Source: Microbacterium sp. K24 (GTDB taxonomy: Bacteria > Actinomycetota > Actinomycetes > Actinomycetales > Microbacteriaceae). From it: DNA of 39,859 nt. The stretch lies in contig NZ_SSDJ01000120.1 in the NCBI RefSeq assembly GCF_004794465.1, positions 1 to 39,859 on the forward strand. The letters are read 5' to 3'. Within the stretch, counting starts at the first letter, position 1; each line of letters starts with the position of its first letter. The position numbers were made by a program, and so were the translations under genes. The notes under the pieces are model-generated. The model was not told the DNA's origin and did not search any database. It worked only from the letters and a program-made list of their open reading frames with translations. This document shows, in pieces, positions 26,891 to 34,602 of this stretch.

Positions 26891-26925
26891 ATGCTACCGG
26901 GGTAGCAAGGCTTGTACTACCCCGG
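26891..26925 (-). promoter_or_regulatory. Antitoxin-toxin promoter with overlapping palindromes
   Basis: CCGGGGTAG (26897-26905) and CTACCCCGG (26917-26925) form perfect 9-base arms. GCTACC-GG-GGTAGC (26893-26906) is a second, overlapping palindrome that also covers the -10 box. Three GGTAG/CTACC half-sites fit cooperative binding by a ribbon-helix-helix antitoxin (autoregulation, inferred). Confidence 0.6.
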
Positions 26926-26953
26926 CGCAGGTTCGGATGCGAGGGGCGACGCG

Positions 26954-27973
26954 TCACGTCGTCTCGCCTCGGACCAGCTCCAGCACGCGTTCGAGATCGA
27001 CCTCGTATCCGCTCGGGTCGGGCGCCGGGCGACGGGACGACAGGGACGCGAGCTCCTGGACGAGCGAGTCCATGAGGAGCGGCTGGTCGACGAACACCGT
27101 GGTGAGTCGCGGGCTGATGAGCTGGCCGACAGCCGTCTTGTCGACACCGATGACGGCGACGTCTTCGGGCACGCGCAGGTCGAGCTTCCGACACGCGGCG
27201 ACAGCGGCGATCGCGACGTCGTCGTTGTAGCAGCAGATGCCGAGAGCGGCGGAACCCGCTTCCGCGACCACGGCGCGCAATGCCGCTGTCGCGCCATCGA
27301 CGTCGAGGGGGATGCGCGGCGTGAGGGGAGCTTCGAGGCCGCGCTCTCGCGCTTCCCGACGGATGCCGTCGAGGCGCGGCGGTCCGAAGGGATCCAGCCG
27401 CTTGTCGTCGAGGGCGGCGTAGACCAGACGGCGCGGACCACCCCTCAGCAGTTCGCGGACCTGGATCCGCCCGATGTGGATGTCGATCGGATCGGGGTCC
27501 GCACCCTCGGCGACCGGAGCTCGCCGCGGCACGACACGCGTCCCCGATGCCTCGATCCGCTCGCGCTGACTCGGGTTGAAGACGCCGAAGTCGACGACGG
27601 CTGCCGGCCGCAGATCGAGCACGGAGGTGAGCGTGGATTCGTCCTGAATGCTCGCGAACCGGACGACGACGCTGACCCCTGCGGTGGCCGTGGCACCCGT
27701 GATCCGGTCGACCGAGTCCTGCAGATGCGGCCCGAACGTCGCGTTGGGGACGACGACGACCACGATGTCGCTCAGCCCGGTGACCAGGGCCCGCCCTGCC
27801 CGCGACGGCCGGTAGCGCAGAGCCTCGGCGGCCGCGACGACGCGCGCCCGCGTCTCTTCGGGGAAGCGGTCGTCACCGTTGAGGACCTGGCTCACGGTCG
27901 ATCGCGAGACGCCGGCTCTCGCGGCCACGTCCTTGCTCGTGGCTCGTCGTTCGGGCTGCACTTCGAGCGTCAT
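26954..27973 (-). CDS. LacI-family transcriptional regulator of the sugar locus
   Basis: 339 residues. The N-terminal helix-turn-helix (SKDVAARAGVSRSTVSQVLNG, residues about 13-33) with the hinge helix YRPSRAGRAL is characteristic. The rest is a periplasmic-binding-protein-like ligand domain with a late VAVIGVDKTAVGQLISPRLTTV. It lies divergent to the GPH symporter, and the intergenic region contains a large palindrome, so it most likely represses the symporter-oxidoreductase-glycosidase operon and perhaps itself until a sugar ligand binds. Confidence 0.93.
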   Translation of the reverse strand: MTLEVQPERRATSKDVAARAGVSRSTVSQVLNGDDRFPEETRARVVAAAEALRYRPSRAGRALVTGLSDIVVVVVPNATFGPHLQDSVDRITGATATAGVSVVVRFASIQDESTLTSVLDLRPAAVVDFGVFNPSQRERIEASGTRVVPRRAPVAEGADPDPIDIHIGRIQVRELLRGGPRRLVYAALDDKRLDPFGPPRLDGIRREARERGLEAPLTPRIPLDVDGATAALRAVVAEAGSAALGICCYNDDVAIAAVAACRKLDLRVPEDVAVIGVDKTAVGQLISPRLTTVFVDQPLLMDSLVQELASLSSRRPAPDPSGYEVDLERVLELVRGETT

Positions 27974-27996
27974 CGCTCCAGTCTGTCATATCGCTG

Positions 27997-28059
27997 TTGA
28001 CACGTGACACTACCGCGCCTTACGGTGGTGTCGCGTGTCACTGACACGTGACACCACCG
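27997..28059 (+). promoter_or_regulatory. Sugar-operon promoter with LacI-type operators
   Basis: -35 TTGACA (27997-28002), an 18-base spacer and -10 TACGGT (28021-28026). TGACACGTGACAC occurs at 27998-28010 and 28042-28054, and in inverted form with one change at 28028-28040. Positions 28023-28059 form a 37-base palindrome centred at 28041 with a single mismatched pair. The CG-centred core is typical of LacI-family sites, and they overlap the promoter and predicted start. Confidence 0.65.
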
Positions 28060-28096
28060 GTCCTAACCGGTCCCATTCGTGACGAAGGAGTCAGCC

Positions 28097-29587
28097 ATGG
28101 CGAAGGATTCAACCCGGACTTCGGCAGAACAGCAACGAGCAGCCGTCGCCCTGAGCGCCGAGGAGTCGGTGACGGCGAACCTCGCGGCCGTCACCGTCGG
28201 CGAGACGGTCGGCGACGCCAGCGGCGAGAAGCTGAAGATCCGCGAACGCCTCGCTTACGGCGTCGGCGACATCGGGGGCAACCTGATCTTCGCGCCCATC
28301 TCGGCGTTCCTGCTGTTCTACTTCACCGACACGGTCGGTATCGGCGCGGCCATCGCCGGAACCCTGTTGCTCTTCGGTCGCGTTCTCGACGGCACGATGG
28401 ACCTGATCCTCGGCACGTTCATCGACCGCACCTCCACCCGCTGGGGGAAGGCGCGTCCCTGGATCCTGTTCGCGACCCCGGTCGTGGTGCTCTCGTTCAT
28501 CCTGCTCTTCAACGTGCCCGCCGGGCTCGGAGCCGGCGCCAAGGAGATCTACGCGTTCGTCATGTACTTCCTCTGCCTCGGCGTCGGCTTCGTCGGGTCG
28601 AACCTGGCGTATCACACCCTGCTCTCGGTGATCACGAGCAACTCGAAGATGCGCGTCTCGCTCACGGTCATCCGCACGTTCTTCGCCCTGGTCACCACCC
28701 TGGTCGTGAACTTCGTCACCATCCCCGTGGTCACCGCGAACGGCGGCGGTCAGGCGGGTTGGACCATGATCTCCGTCGTCTACGGCGTGATCGCCGCCGT
28801 GACGTTCCTCATCGTTTTCTTCGGCACGAAGGAGCGGGTGAAGGCGACCATCAAGCAGGACGACGGGAACAAACTCCCGCTCAAGAAGTCTCTCGGCATC
28901 CTCTTCCGCAACCCGTACTTCTTCCTCGCGTTCGGCTTCTTCCTGCTCAACTACATGCTGACCGGCACGGCCGGCGTCGGCGTCTTCTACGCCAAGGACG
29001 TCCTCGGCGACCCGAACATCTACAGCTTCCTCGGTCTCGTCCAGCTGCTCCCGCTCATCATCGGCCTCTGGTTCATGCCCGCGCTCATCGCCCGCTTCGG
29101 CAAGCGCAAGCTCATCCTGGTCGGCGTGATCGTCACGGTCATCGGCGTGCTCGTCTCCCTCGTGGACCCGACGAACCTGACGCTCCTGATCACGGGCGGC
29201 CTCATCCGCTCCATCGGCGGCATCCCCGCCGCAGCCGGACTCTTCGCCCTGGTCGCCGACGTCGTCGACTACGGCGAATGGAAGAGCGGCTACCGACTCG
29301 ACGGCATGACCTACGCGGCGGCCACCGCAGGGCAGAACTTCGGTGCCGGACTCGGCGTCGCCCTCGTCGGCTGGCTCCTGGCCGCGGGCGGCTATGACGG
29401 GCAGGCCGTCGAACAGCCGGCATCCGCGGTCGGCATGGAGATCTTCCTGTACCTGTGGCTCCCGCTGATCGTCGCCGTGCTCATGGGCGTCATCATCTGG
29501 TTCCTCAACATCGACAAGAACCTCTCGCAGATGCAGCGCGAACTCGCCGCCCGACGTGTCGCCGCCGAAGCGGCAACGCACGCCTGA
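28097..29587 (+). CDS. GPH-family sugar:cation symporter
   Basis: Glycoside-pentoside-hexuronide transporter, 496 residues, about twelve membrane helices after an unusual polar N-terminal lead of some 50 residues. Family signatures are LAYGVGDIGGNLIF, FYFTDTVGIGAA, GRVLDGTMDLILGTFIDRTSTRWGKARPW and VADVVDYGEWKSGYR. It probably imports the substrate of the downstream GH2 enzyme, such as a galactoside, glucuronide or plant-derived glycoside; the exact sugar is not readable. ATG 28097 is preceded by GAAGGAG; an upstream in-frame GTG (28079) would include that site. First gene of the three-gene operon. Confidence 0.92.
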   Translation: MAKDSTRTSAEQQRAAVALSAEESVTANLAAVTVGETVGDASGEKLKIRERLAYGVGDIGGNLIFAPISAFLLFYFTDTVGIGAAIAGTLLLFGRVLDGTMDLILGTFIDRTSTRWGKARPWILFATPVVVLSFILLFNVPAGLGAGAKEIYAFVMYFLCLGVGFVGSNLAYHTLLSVITSNSKMRVSLTVIRTFFALVTTLVVNFVTIPVVTANGGGQAGWTMISVVYGVIAAVTFLIVFFGTKERVKATIKQDDGNKLPLKKSLGILFRNPYFFLAFGFFLLNYMLTGTAGVGVFYAKDVLGDPNIYSFLGLVQLLPLIIGLWFMPALIARFGKRKLILVGVIVTVIGVLVSLVDPTNLTLLITGGLIRSIGGIPAAAGLFALVADVVDYGEWKSGYRLDGMTYAAATAGQNFGAGLGVALVGWLLAAGGYDGQAVEQPASAVGMEIFLYLWLPLIVAVLMGVIIWFLNIDKNLSQMQRELAARRVAAEAATHA

Positions 29588-29589
29588 GC

Positions 29590-30612
29590 ATGGCCGTGAC
29601 GATGCGTCGTGCGGAGGTGAACTGGGCGGTCGTCGGCACCGGCCTCCTCTCCCAGTCCATCTCCGACGATCTCGGGCTCACCCCGGGAGCACGCCGCCAC
29701 GCGGTGGGCTCCCGGGACCGGGAGCGCGGCCGGGCGTTCGCGGCAGCCAACGGCTTCGCCGTCGCCTACGAGGCGATGCCCGAGCTCCTCGCCGATCCGA
29801 GCATCGACGCGGTGTACATCGCGACTCCTCATGCCACCCACGCCTCGATCGCGGTCGCGGCTCTGGAATCCGGCAAGCACGTGCTCATCGAGAAGCCGTT
29901 GGCGGTGAGCGCCGACGAGGGCCGGCGGATCGCGGAGGCCTCGGCAGCCAGCGGGCGGTTCGCGATGGAAGCCCTGTGGATGCGCTTCAACCCCGCATAC
30001 CGTGACCTGATCTCGACCGCGCGAGCGGGGACCATCGGCACGATCCGCAGCGTGCGCGCGTCGTTCGGGCTCCCCTTCGGAGCTCCCGGATCCGCCCGCT
30101 GGAGCGCGGCGCGCGCCAGCAGCACTCTCCTCGACCAGGGCATCTACCCGGTCACACTCGCCCTCGACGTGCTCGGACGACCGTCGCGGATCCACGCGAC
30201 GGGTCTCCTCCGGGAGGACGGCGTCGACCTCACCGACCACATCACCTTCGAGTACGACGACGGGCGGTTCGCGCAGCTGAGCGCGTCGATGGTCGAGTAC
30301 ATCGAGCCGACGGCATCCGTCAGCGGCACCGACGGGTGGATGACGGTCCCCGCGCCGTTCTGGGCGGCGAACGAGTTCACGACGCGCGCCGGCCCGATTC
30401 CCCAGGCGTTGAGCGAACCGCATCGCACGACGTACGAACGTCGCGGTAACGGGTACGTCCCGATGCTCGACGCGGCCACCCTCGCGATCGCCGAGGGTCT
30501 GACCGAACACCCCCTCCACCCTCTCGCCGACAGCGTCGCCACCCTCGAGGTGCTCGACGTCATCCGCGACGCCATGAGCAGTCCCACCGCACGACCGAAG
30601 GAGATCCGATGA
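29590..30612 (+). CDS. Gfo/Idh/MocA-family NAD(P)-dependent oxidoreductase
   Basis: 340 residues. Dinucleotide-binding N-terminus WAVVGTGLLSQSISDDL, then AVYIATPHATHASIAVAALESGKHVLIEKPLAV, where EKP holds the catalytic lysine. A C-terminal alpha/beta domain contains LLDQGIYPVTLALDVLG. It begins two bases after the symporter stop and overlaps the GH2 gene (ATGA). It may oxidise the released sugar or glycoside. Such enzymes sometimes act with glycosidases through 3-keto intermediates, but nothing in the sequence proves that here. Confidence 0.9.
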   Translation: MAVTMRRAEVNWAVVGTGLLSQSISDDLGLTPGARRHAVGSRDRERGRAFAAANGFAVAYEAMPELLADPSIDAVYIATPHATHASIAVAALESGKHVLIEKPLAVSADEGRRIAEASAASGRFAMEALWMRFNPAYRDLISTARAGTIGTIRSVRASFGLPFGAPGSARWSAARASSTLLDQGIYPVTLALDVLGRPSRIHATGLLREDGVDLTDHITFEYDDGRFAQLSASMVEYIEPTASVSGTDGWMTVPAPFWAANEFTTRAGPIPQALSEPHRTTYERRGNGYVPMLDAATLAIAEGLTEHPLHPLADSVATLEVLDVIRDAMSSPTARPKEIR

Positions 30613-33056
30613 AGCGCTCGACGTTCAACGAAGGCTGGCAGTTCCGCAGCAAGGTCAACCCGTTCGCCGAGCTCGGCGGTGTCAGCGCACCCTACGCCGA
30701 CGTCGTCCTCCCCCACGACGCGTTGATCCACGAGCAGCGCGACCCCGACGGCGAGGGTGCCGTCGCGTTCTTCCCGGCGGGCGCGTTCCAGTACCGGAAG
30801 TCCTTCGTCGCCCCCGCCGACCTCGAGGGCAAAAGGGTCGCGCTCGAGTTCGAGGGCGTCTACCGCGACGCGACGGTCCACATCAACGGCGCCTTCGCCG
30901 GTCAGCGTCCGTACGGGTACTCCGGATTCGTCATCGACGCCGACAGGTTCCTGCGCCCTGGAGAGGAGAACCTCATCGAGGTCGAGTCCCGGCACGGCGG
31001 CGATTCCCGGTGGTACACGGGCGCGGGCATCTACCGGGACGTGTGGCTCCACGTGGGTCCGTCCGTCCACATCCCCGTCGACGGCGTCAGGATCGTCGCG
31101 GAGGACATCGAGGCGGACGGCGCCATCGTGGAAGTGGATGTGACGGTCGCGAGCACGAGCATCCGTCGCGAGACGGTCGACGTCGCCGTCACTCTCCTCG
31201 ATGACGAAGGCACCTCCGTCGCCCGCGGTTCCGTCCCGGTGACCGTCGAGCCGAACGGACGGTCCCGCAGCCGACAGCGGCTCTACGTCAGCGCCCCTCG
31301 GCTGTGGAGCGCGGAGAGCCCGACCCTCTACACCGCGGCCGTAGAGCTCATCGCCGACGACACCGCCATCGACGCGTCGTCGTCGGCCTTCGGCATCCGC
31401 CGGCTCCAGGTCGATCCCGTGCACGGCCTCCGCGTGAACGGAGAGGTGGTGAAGCTCCGCGGCGCCTGCGTGCACCACGACAACGGGATCCTCGGAGCGG
31501 CGACCTTCGCGGACGCCGAAGAACGACGGGTGCGACTCCTCAAGGAGGCGGGATTCAATGCGATCCGCTCGTCGCACAATCCGATGAGCGTCGCCATGCT
31601 CGACGCGTGCGATCGCCTGGGCGTCTACGTCATGGATGAGACCTTCGACATGTGGACCTCGAACAAGATGCCCCACGACTATTCGCTCCACTTCGCCGAA
31701 TGGTGGGAGCGGGACGTCGAGGCGATGGTGGCGAAGGACGTCAACCATCCGTCGGTGATCATCTACTCCATCGGCAACGAGATCCCGGAGACCGGCTCCC
31801 CTGCGGGCGGCCTCACGGGTCGTGCCCTCGCCGAGAAGGTGCGCGAACTCGACCCGACCAGGTATGTCACGAACGCGGTGAACGGCATGCTCGCCGTCAT
31901 GGACGACATCAAGAAGCTCGCCGCGCAGCACGGTGAGGGGGGCGACGGAGACGGGGCCGGCATCAACACCCTCATGGCCGGGCCCGCGGAGTTCATGAAC
32001 CAGATCGGCGCATCCGAACTCGTCACCGAGGCGACCGCGGAATCCTTCGGCCTGCTCGACATCGCCGGCATGAACTACCTCGATGCCCGATACGTGATGG
32101 ACAAGGACCTGTTCCCCAACCGCGTGATCGTCGGCACCGAGACGTTCCCGACCCGCATCGACCACAACTGGGCTCTCGTCACCGAGCACGCGCACGTCAT
32201 CGGCGACTTCACCTGGACGGGCTTCGACTACCTCGGCGAGGTCGGCATCGGCCGTGCCCATCACCTCGCGGAGGGGGAGGCTCCGAGCCTGAGCGGCCCG
32301 TACCCCTGGATCGCCGCCTGGTGCGGCGACCTCGATCTCATCGGCGGACGCCGCCCGGCCTCGTTCTACCGGGAGATCGTGTTCGGGCTCCGGAAGGATC
32401 CCTACATCGCAGTGTCGCGGCCGGGGAACGAGGACAAGAGCTTCTACGCCGGCCCGTGGACGTGGAGCGACAGCATCGGCAGCTGGACCTGGACCGGACA
32501 CGAGGGCGCCGTCCTCGCGGTGGAGGTCTACAGCGACGCCGACGAGGTCGAACTCGCCCTCGACGGGAACGTCATCGGCACGGCGCGCGCGGGCGCGGCG
32601 AACCGCTACAGGGCAGAGTTCGCCGTCGTCTACCGCCCCGGTGAGCTGACGGCCACGGCGATCCGCGGCGGCGTGCGGGCGGAGACCTTCGCCCTGTCCA
32701 GCGCCGGAGAAGCCGACCGCCTCGTCACCAGGGTGGAGAACGGAGGCCGTGGCGAGCTGGTCTTCGTGGAGGTCGCCGTGGCCGACGCGGAAGGCCGCAC
32801 CAGCACGAGCGCCGACCGGACCATCCGCGTCCACGTCGAGGGAGACGGTGAGCTGGCGGCCCTGGGCAGCGGCAACCCGGCTCCTGCGGACGCCTACGAC
32901 GGTCCGGATCACACGACGTTCGACGGGTGCGCCCTGATCGTCGTCCGCCGCACGGGTACGGGGCCGGTGAGCGTCTCGATCTCCACGGATGACGCGGTCT
33001 CCGACACGACCGTCGCGCTGGAGCCGCACGACGCCGTCGCGGTGCTCTCCTCGTAG
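30609..33056 (+). CDS. Glycoside hydrolase family 2 protein (beta-galactosidase/glucuronidase type)
   Basis: 815 residues, no signal peptide, so cytoplasmic. Order: jelly-roll sugar-binding domain (about 1-160, FEGVYRDATVHINGAF), immunoglobulin-like GH2 domain (about 165-270), TIM barrel starting FGIRRLQVDPVHGLRVNGE. The putative acid/base is Glu391 in SIGNEIPETG and the nucleophile Glu511 in IVGTETFPTR. C-terminal beta domains (from about 590) include a DUF4982-like segment. GH2 enzymes of this length include beta-galactosidases and beta-glucuronidases; activity cannot be fixed. It takes the sugar brought in by the GPH symporter. Confidence 0.92.
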   Translation: MKRSTFNEGWQFRSKVNPFAELGGVSAPYADVVLPHDALIHEQRDPDGEGAVAFFPAGAFQYRKSFVAPADLEGKRVALEFEGVYRDATVHINGAFAGQRPYGYSGFVIDADRFLRPGEENLIEVESRHGGDSRWYTGAGIYRDVWLHVGPSVHIPVDGVRIVAEDIEADGAIVEVDVTVASTSIRRETVDVAVTLLDDEGTSVARGSVPVTVEPNGRSRSRQRLYVSAPRLWSAESPTLYTAAVELIADDTAIDASSSAFGIRRLQVDPVHGLRVNGEVVKLRGACVHHDNGILGAATFADAEERRVRLLKEAGFNAIRSSHNPMSVAMLDACDRLGVYVMDETFDMWTSNKMPHDYSLHFAEWWERDVEAMVAKDVNHPSVIIYSIGNEIPETGSPAGGLTGRALAEKVRELDPTRYVTNAVNGMLAVMDDIKKLAAQHGEGGDGDGAGINTLMAGPAEFMNQIGASELVTEATAESFGLLDIAGMNYLDARYVMDKDLFPNRVIVGTETFPTRIDHNWALVTEHAHVIGDFTWTGFDYLGEVGIGRAHHLAEGEAPSLSGPYPWIAAWCGDLDLIGGRRPASFYREIVFGLRKDPYIAVSRPGNEDKSFYAGPWTWSDSIGSWTWTGHEGAVLAVEVYSDADEVELALDGNVIGTARAGAANRYRAEFAVVYRPGELTATAIRGGVRAETFALSSAGEADRLVTRVENGGRGELVFVEVAVADAEGRTSTSADRTIRVHVEGDGELAALGSGNPAPADAYDGPDHTTFDGCALIVVRRTGTGPVSVSISTDDAVSDTTVALEPHDAVAVLSS

Positions 33057-33057
33057 G

Positions 33058-33072
33058 GCGGGCTCAGCCCGC
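33058..33072. terminator. Hairpin across the convergent stops of the GH2 and permease genes
   Basis: GCGGGCT-C-AGCCCGC is a perfect odd palindrome spanning the 7-base gap and part of the permease stop codon. Possible bidirectional terminator, without a U tract. Confidence 0.35.
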
Positions 33073-34242
33073 GACGAGCGCGAGCACCAGCGCGGCGACC
33101 GCGACCGTCGGGACGGCCACGATCACTCCCCAGAGCATGAAGCGGGGCCAGCTGATCGTGACGCCGAGCGCGACGATGCGGTGGTGCCACAGCAACGTCG
33201 CGAGCGAGGCCCACGGCGTGATGAGCGGGCCCAGGTTCACGCCGATCAGGAGGGCCATCAGGGCGACGGGGTCGCCCGCCGCGGGCTCGAGGATCAGATA
33301 GGCCGGGAGGTTGTTCACGCCGTTCGCGGTGAGCGCGCCCATCGCGGCGAGCTGGAGGAGCGCCCCTGCGTCGTGGCCGCTCGGCGCGACGGAGGTCAGG
33401 AAGTCCAGGATGCCGTTGGCCTGCGCGGTCTCGACCAGCACGAACAGCGCGGCGGCGAGCCCGAGCGCCTGCCAGGGCACCAGTGACAGGCGGAGCACGT
33501 GCCGGCGGCGCACCGCGAAGAGCACCAGCATGAGCAGGGCCGCGACGGTGGCGGGGATCCACACGTCATGCGTGAGCGTGAGCAGCGGCAGGAGCACCAC
33601 GAGCACGCCGGCCGAACCCCAGAACAGCACACGGTCGGACGGCGTGCCCGGCTGCGGCACCCGGTAGGCGCCGAAGAGGGTGCGGCGATGCACGACGGTC
33701 AGGAGCGCGACGGGGATGAGCACGCCGACGAGCGTCGGCGCCCAGCTCAGCGCGAGGAACGCGGCAGGATCGGCGCCGATCGCGGGGGCGGCGAGCAGGT
33801 TGGTGAGGTTCGAGACGGGAAGAGCGAGGGATGCCGTGTTCGCCAGCCACACCGTGGCGAGCGCGAACGGCAGCGGAGAGACGCCAATGCTCTGCGCGAG
33901 CACGACGACCACCGGCGTCACGATCACCGCCGTCGTGTCGAGTGAGAGGAACACGGTGCTGACCACGGCGAGCGCGACGACCGAGGCCCACAGCGCGATG
34001 ACCCGACCGCGCCCCGCGCGGGCGAGCCGCTGCGCGAGCACGTCGAAGACACCGGCATCACGGGCGAGCTCGGCGACGATCGTGATCGCGACCACGAACC
34101 CCAGGACCGGTGCGACGCGCAGGCCGAGGGCGCCGGCATCCGCACTCGGCAGAATGCCGCTGATGACGCACACCGCGGCGACGGCGATGAGCGCCAGGAC
34201 GATCACCGTCCCCGCCCCGATCCGTCGCCTGGTCGCACCCAC
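33064..34242 (-). CDS. ArsB/SLC13-type ion permease
   Basis: 392 residues from GTG 34242, about ten to eleven membrane helices. Features of the ion-transporter superfamily include VFLSLDTTAVIVTPVVV, LANTASLALPVSNLTNLL and, in the second half, LTANGVNNLPAYLIL with VNLGPLITPWASLATLLW. These resemble arsenite pump ArsB and NhaD-type carriers, but there is no arsR or arsC nearby, so the ion is uncertain. The start is supported by TATGCT (minus strand, 34249-34254) six bases upstream. The frame runs on to 34446 but overlaps the kdp promoter and has no protein-like sequence there. Confidence 0.82.
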   Translation of the reverse strand: MGATRRRIGAGTVIVLALIAVAAVCVISGILPSADAGALGLRVAPVLGFVVAITIVAELARDAGVFDVLAQRLARAGRGRVIALWASVVALAVVSTVFLSLDTTAVIVTPVVVVLAQSIGVSPLPFALATVWLANTASLALPVSNLTNLLAAPAIGADPAAFLALSWAPTLVGVLIPVALLTVVHRRTLFGAYRVPQPGTPSDRVLFWGSAGVLVVLLPLLTLTHDVWIPATVAALLMLVLFAVRRRHVLRLSLVPWQALGLAAALFVLVETAQANGILDFLTSVAPSGHDAGALLQLAAMGALTANGVNNLPAYLILEPAAGDPVALMALLIGVNLGPLITPWASLATLLWHHRIVALGVTISWPRFMLWGVIVAVPTVAVAALVLALVAG

Positions 34243-34261
34243 TCCGTGAGCATAGGGCCAG

Positions 34262-34328
34262 CGCCTTCGAATCGCGCAAATGGTCGCGCTCTGCCCGGTT
34301 TCCCGACCAGTCGCGCAATTCGAAGGCG
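34262..34328. repeat. Long imperfect stem-loop upstream of the kdp promoter
   Basis: Arms 34262-34286 (CGCCTTCGAAT start) and 34304-34328 pair at 22 of 25 positions with a 17-base loop. It lies between the divergent permease and kdp genes, just upstream of the response-regulator-like repeats. It could be a dispersed palindromic repeat or an operator. Confidence 0.45.
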
Positions 34329-34342
34329 GAGGAGACCCCGGG

Positions 34343-34426
34343 TCGTGAGGGCGGCGCATGGGTCGGGCGGGAACCCGTAGGGGAACCGTGAGGATCGACG
34401 GATGCCGCCGCGCACGGGAGTTGTAT
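34343..34426 (+). promoter_or_regulatory. kdp operon promoter with 11-base direct repeats
   Basis: CCGTAGGGGAA (34375-34385) and CCGTGAGGATC (34386-34396) are adjacent 11-base direct repeats; a weaker unit, TCGTGAGGGCG, lies at 34343-34353. A weak -10-like TTGTAT (34421-34426) precedes GTG 34433 by six bases; GGGAG (34416-34420) could alternatively serve as a distant ribosome-binding site. The repeats match those upstream of the KimA-like permease. KdpE is the natural candidate binder. Confidence 0.6.
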
Positions 34427-34432
34427 CGACTC

Positions 34433-34516
34433 GTGCTCGACATCATCTACATCGCGCTGACTCTCGCGCTGTTCGCCCTCGTGTCCCTGGTCGCGAAGGG
34501 GGTGGAACGACTGTGA
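34433..34516 (+). CDS. 27-residue membrane peptide preceding kdpF
   Basis: A GTG start opens a 27-codon frame ([20 protein letters not shown], then AKGVERL) consisting of one hydrophobic helix and a basic end. Its stop overlaps the kdpF start (GTGA), the same coupling used elsewhere in this operon, which argues that it is translated. It looks like a second KdpF-like peptide, perhaps stabilising the KdpABC complex. Too short for ordinary gene callers; the function is inferred only. Confidence 0.65.
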   Translation: MLDIIYIALTLALFALVSLVAKGVERL

Positions 34517-34602
34517 TCGTCTTCGAGATCATCGCCGCCGCCCTCGCCGTCGCCGCCGTCGTCTACCTCGTGGTGGCGCTCGTCGCTCCGGAGAGGTTCT
34601 GA
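34513..34602 (+). CDS. kdpF: K+-transporting ATPase small subunit KdpF
   Basis: 29 residues, [20 protein letters not shown] followed by VALVAPERF: one membrane helix with the typical short PERF end. KdpF stabilises the KdpABC complex in the membrane. GTG 34513 overlaps the preceding peptide's stop and its TGA shares one base with the kdpA ATG (TGATG), so the genes are tightly coupled. The longer upstream reading in this frame is not protein-like. Confidence 0.88.
   Translation: MIVFEIIAAALAVAAVVYLVVALVAPERF

Noticed and set aside
30144..33029. 961-residue minus-strand open frame opposite the GH2 gene
   Set aside because: A codon-bias shadow of a well-supported GH2 enzyme on the other strand.
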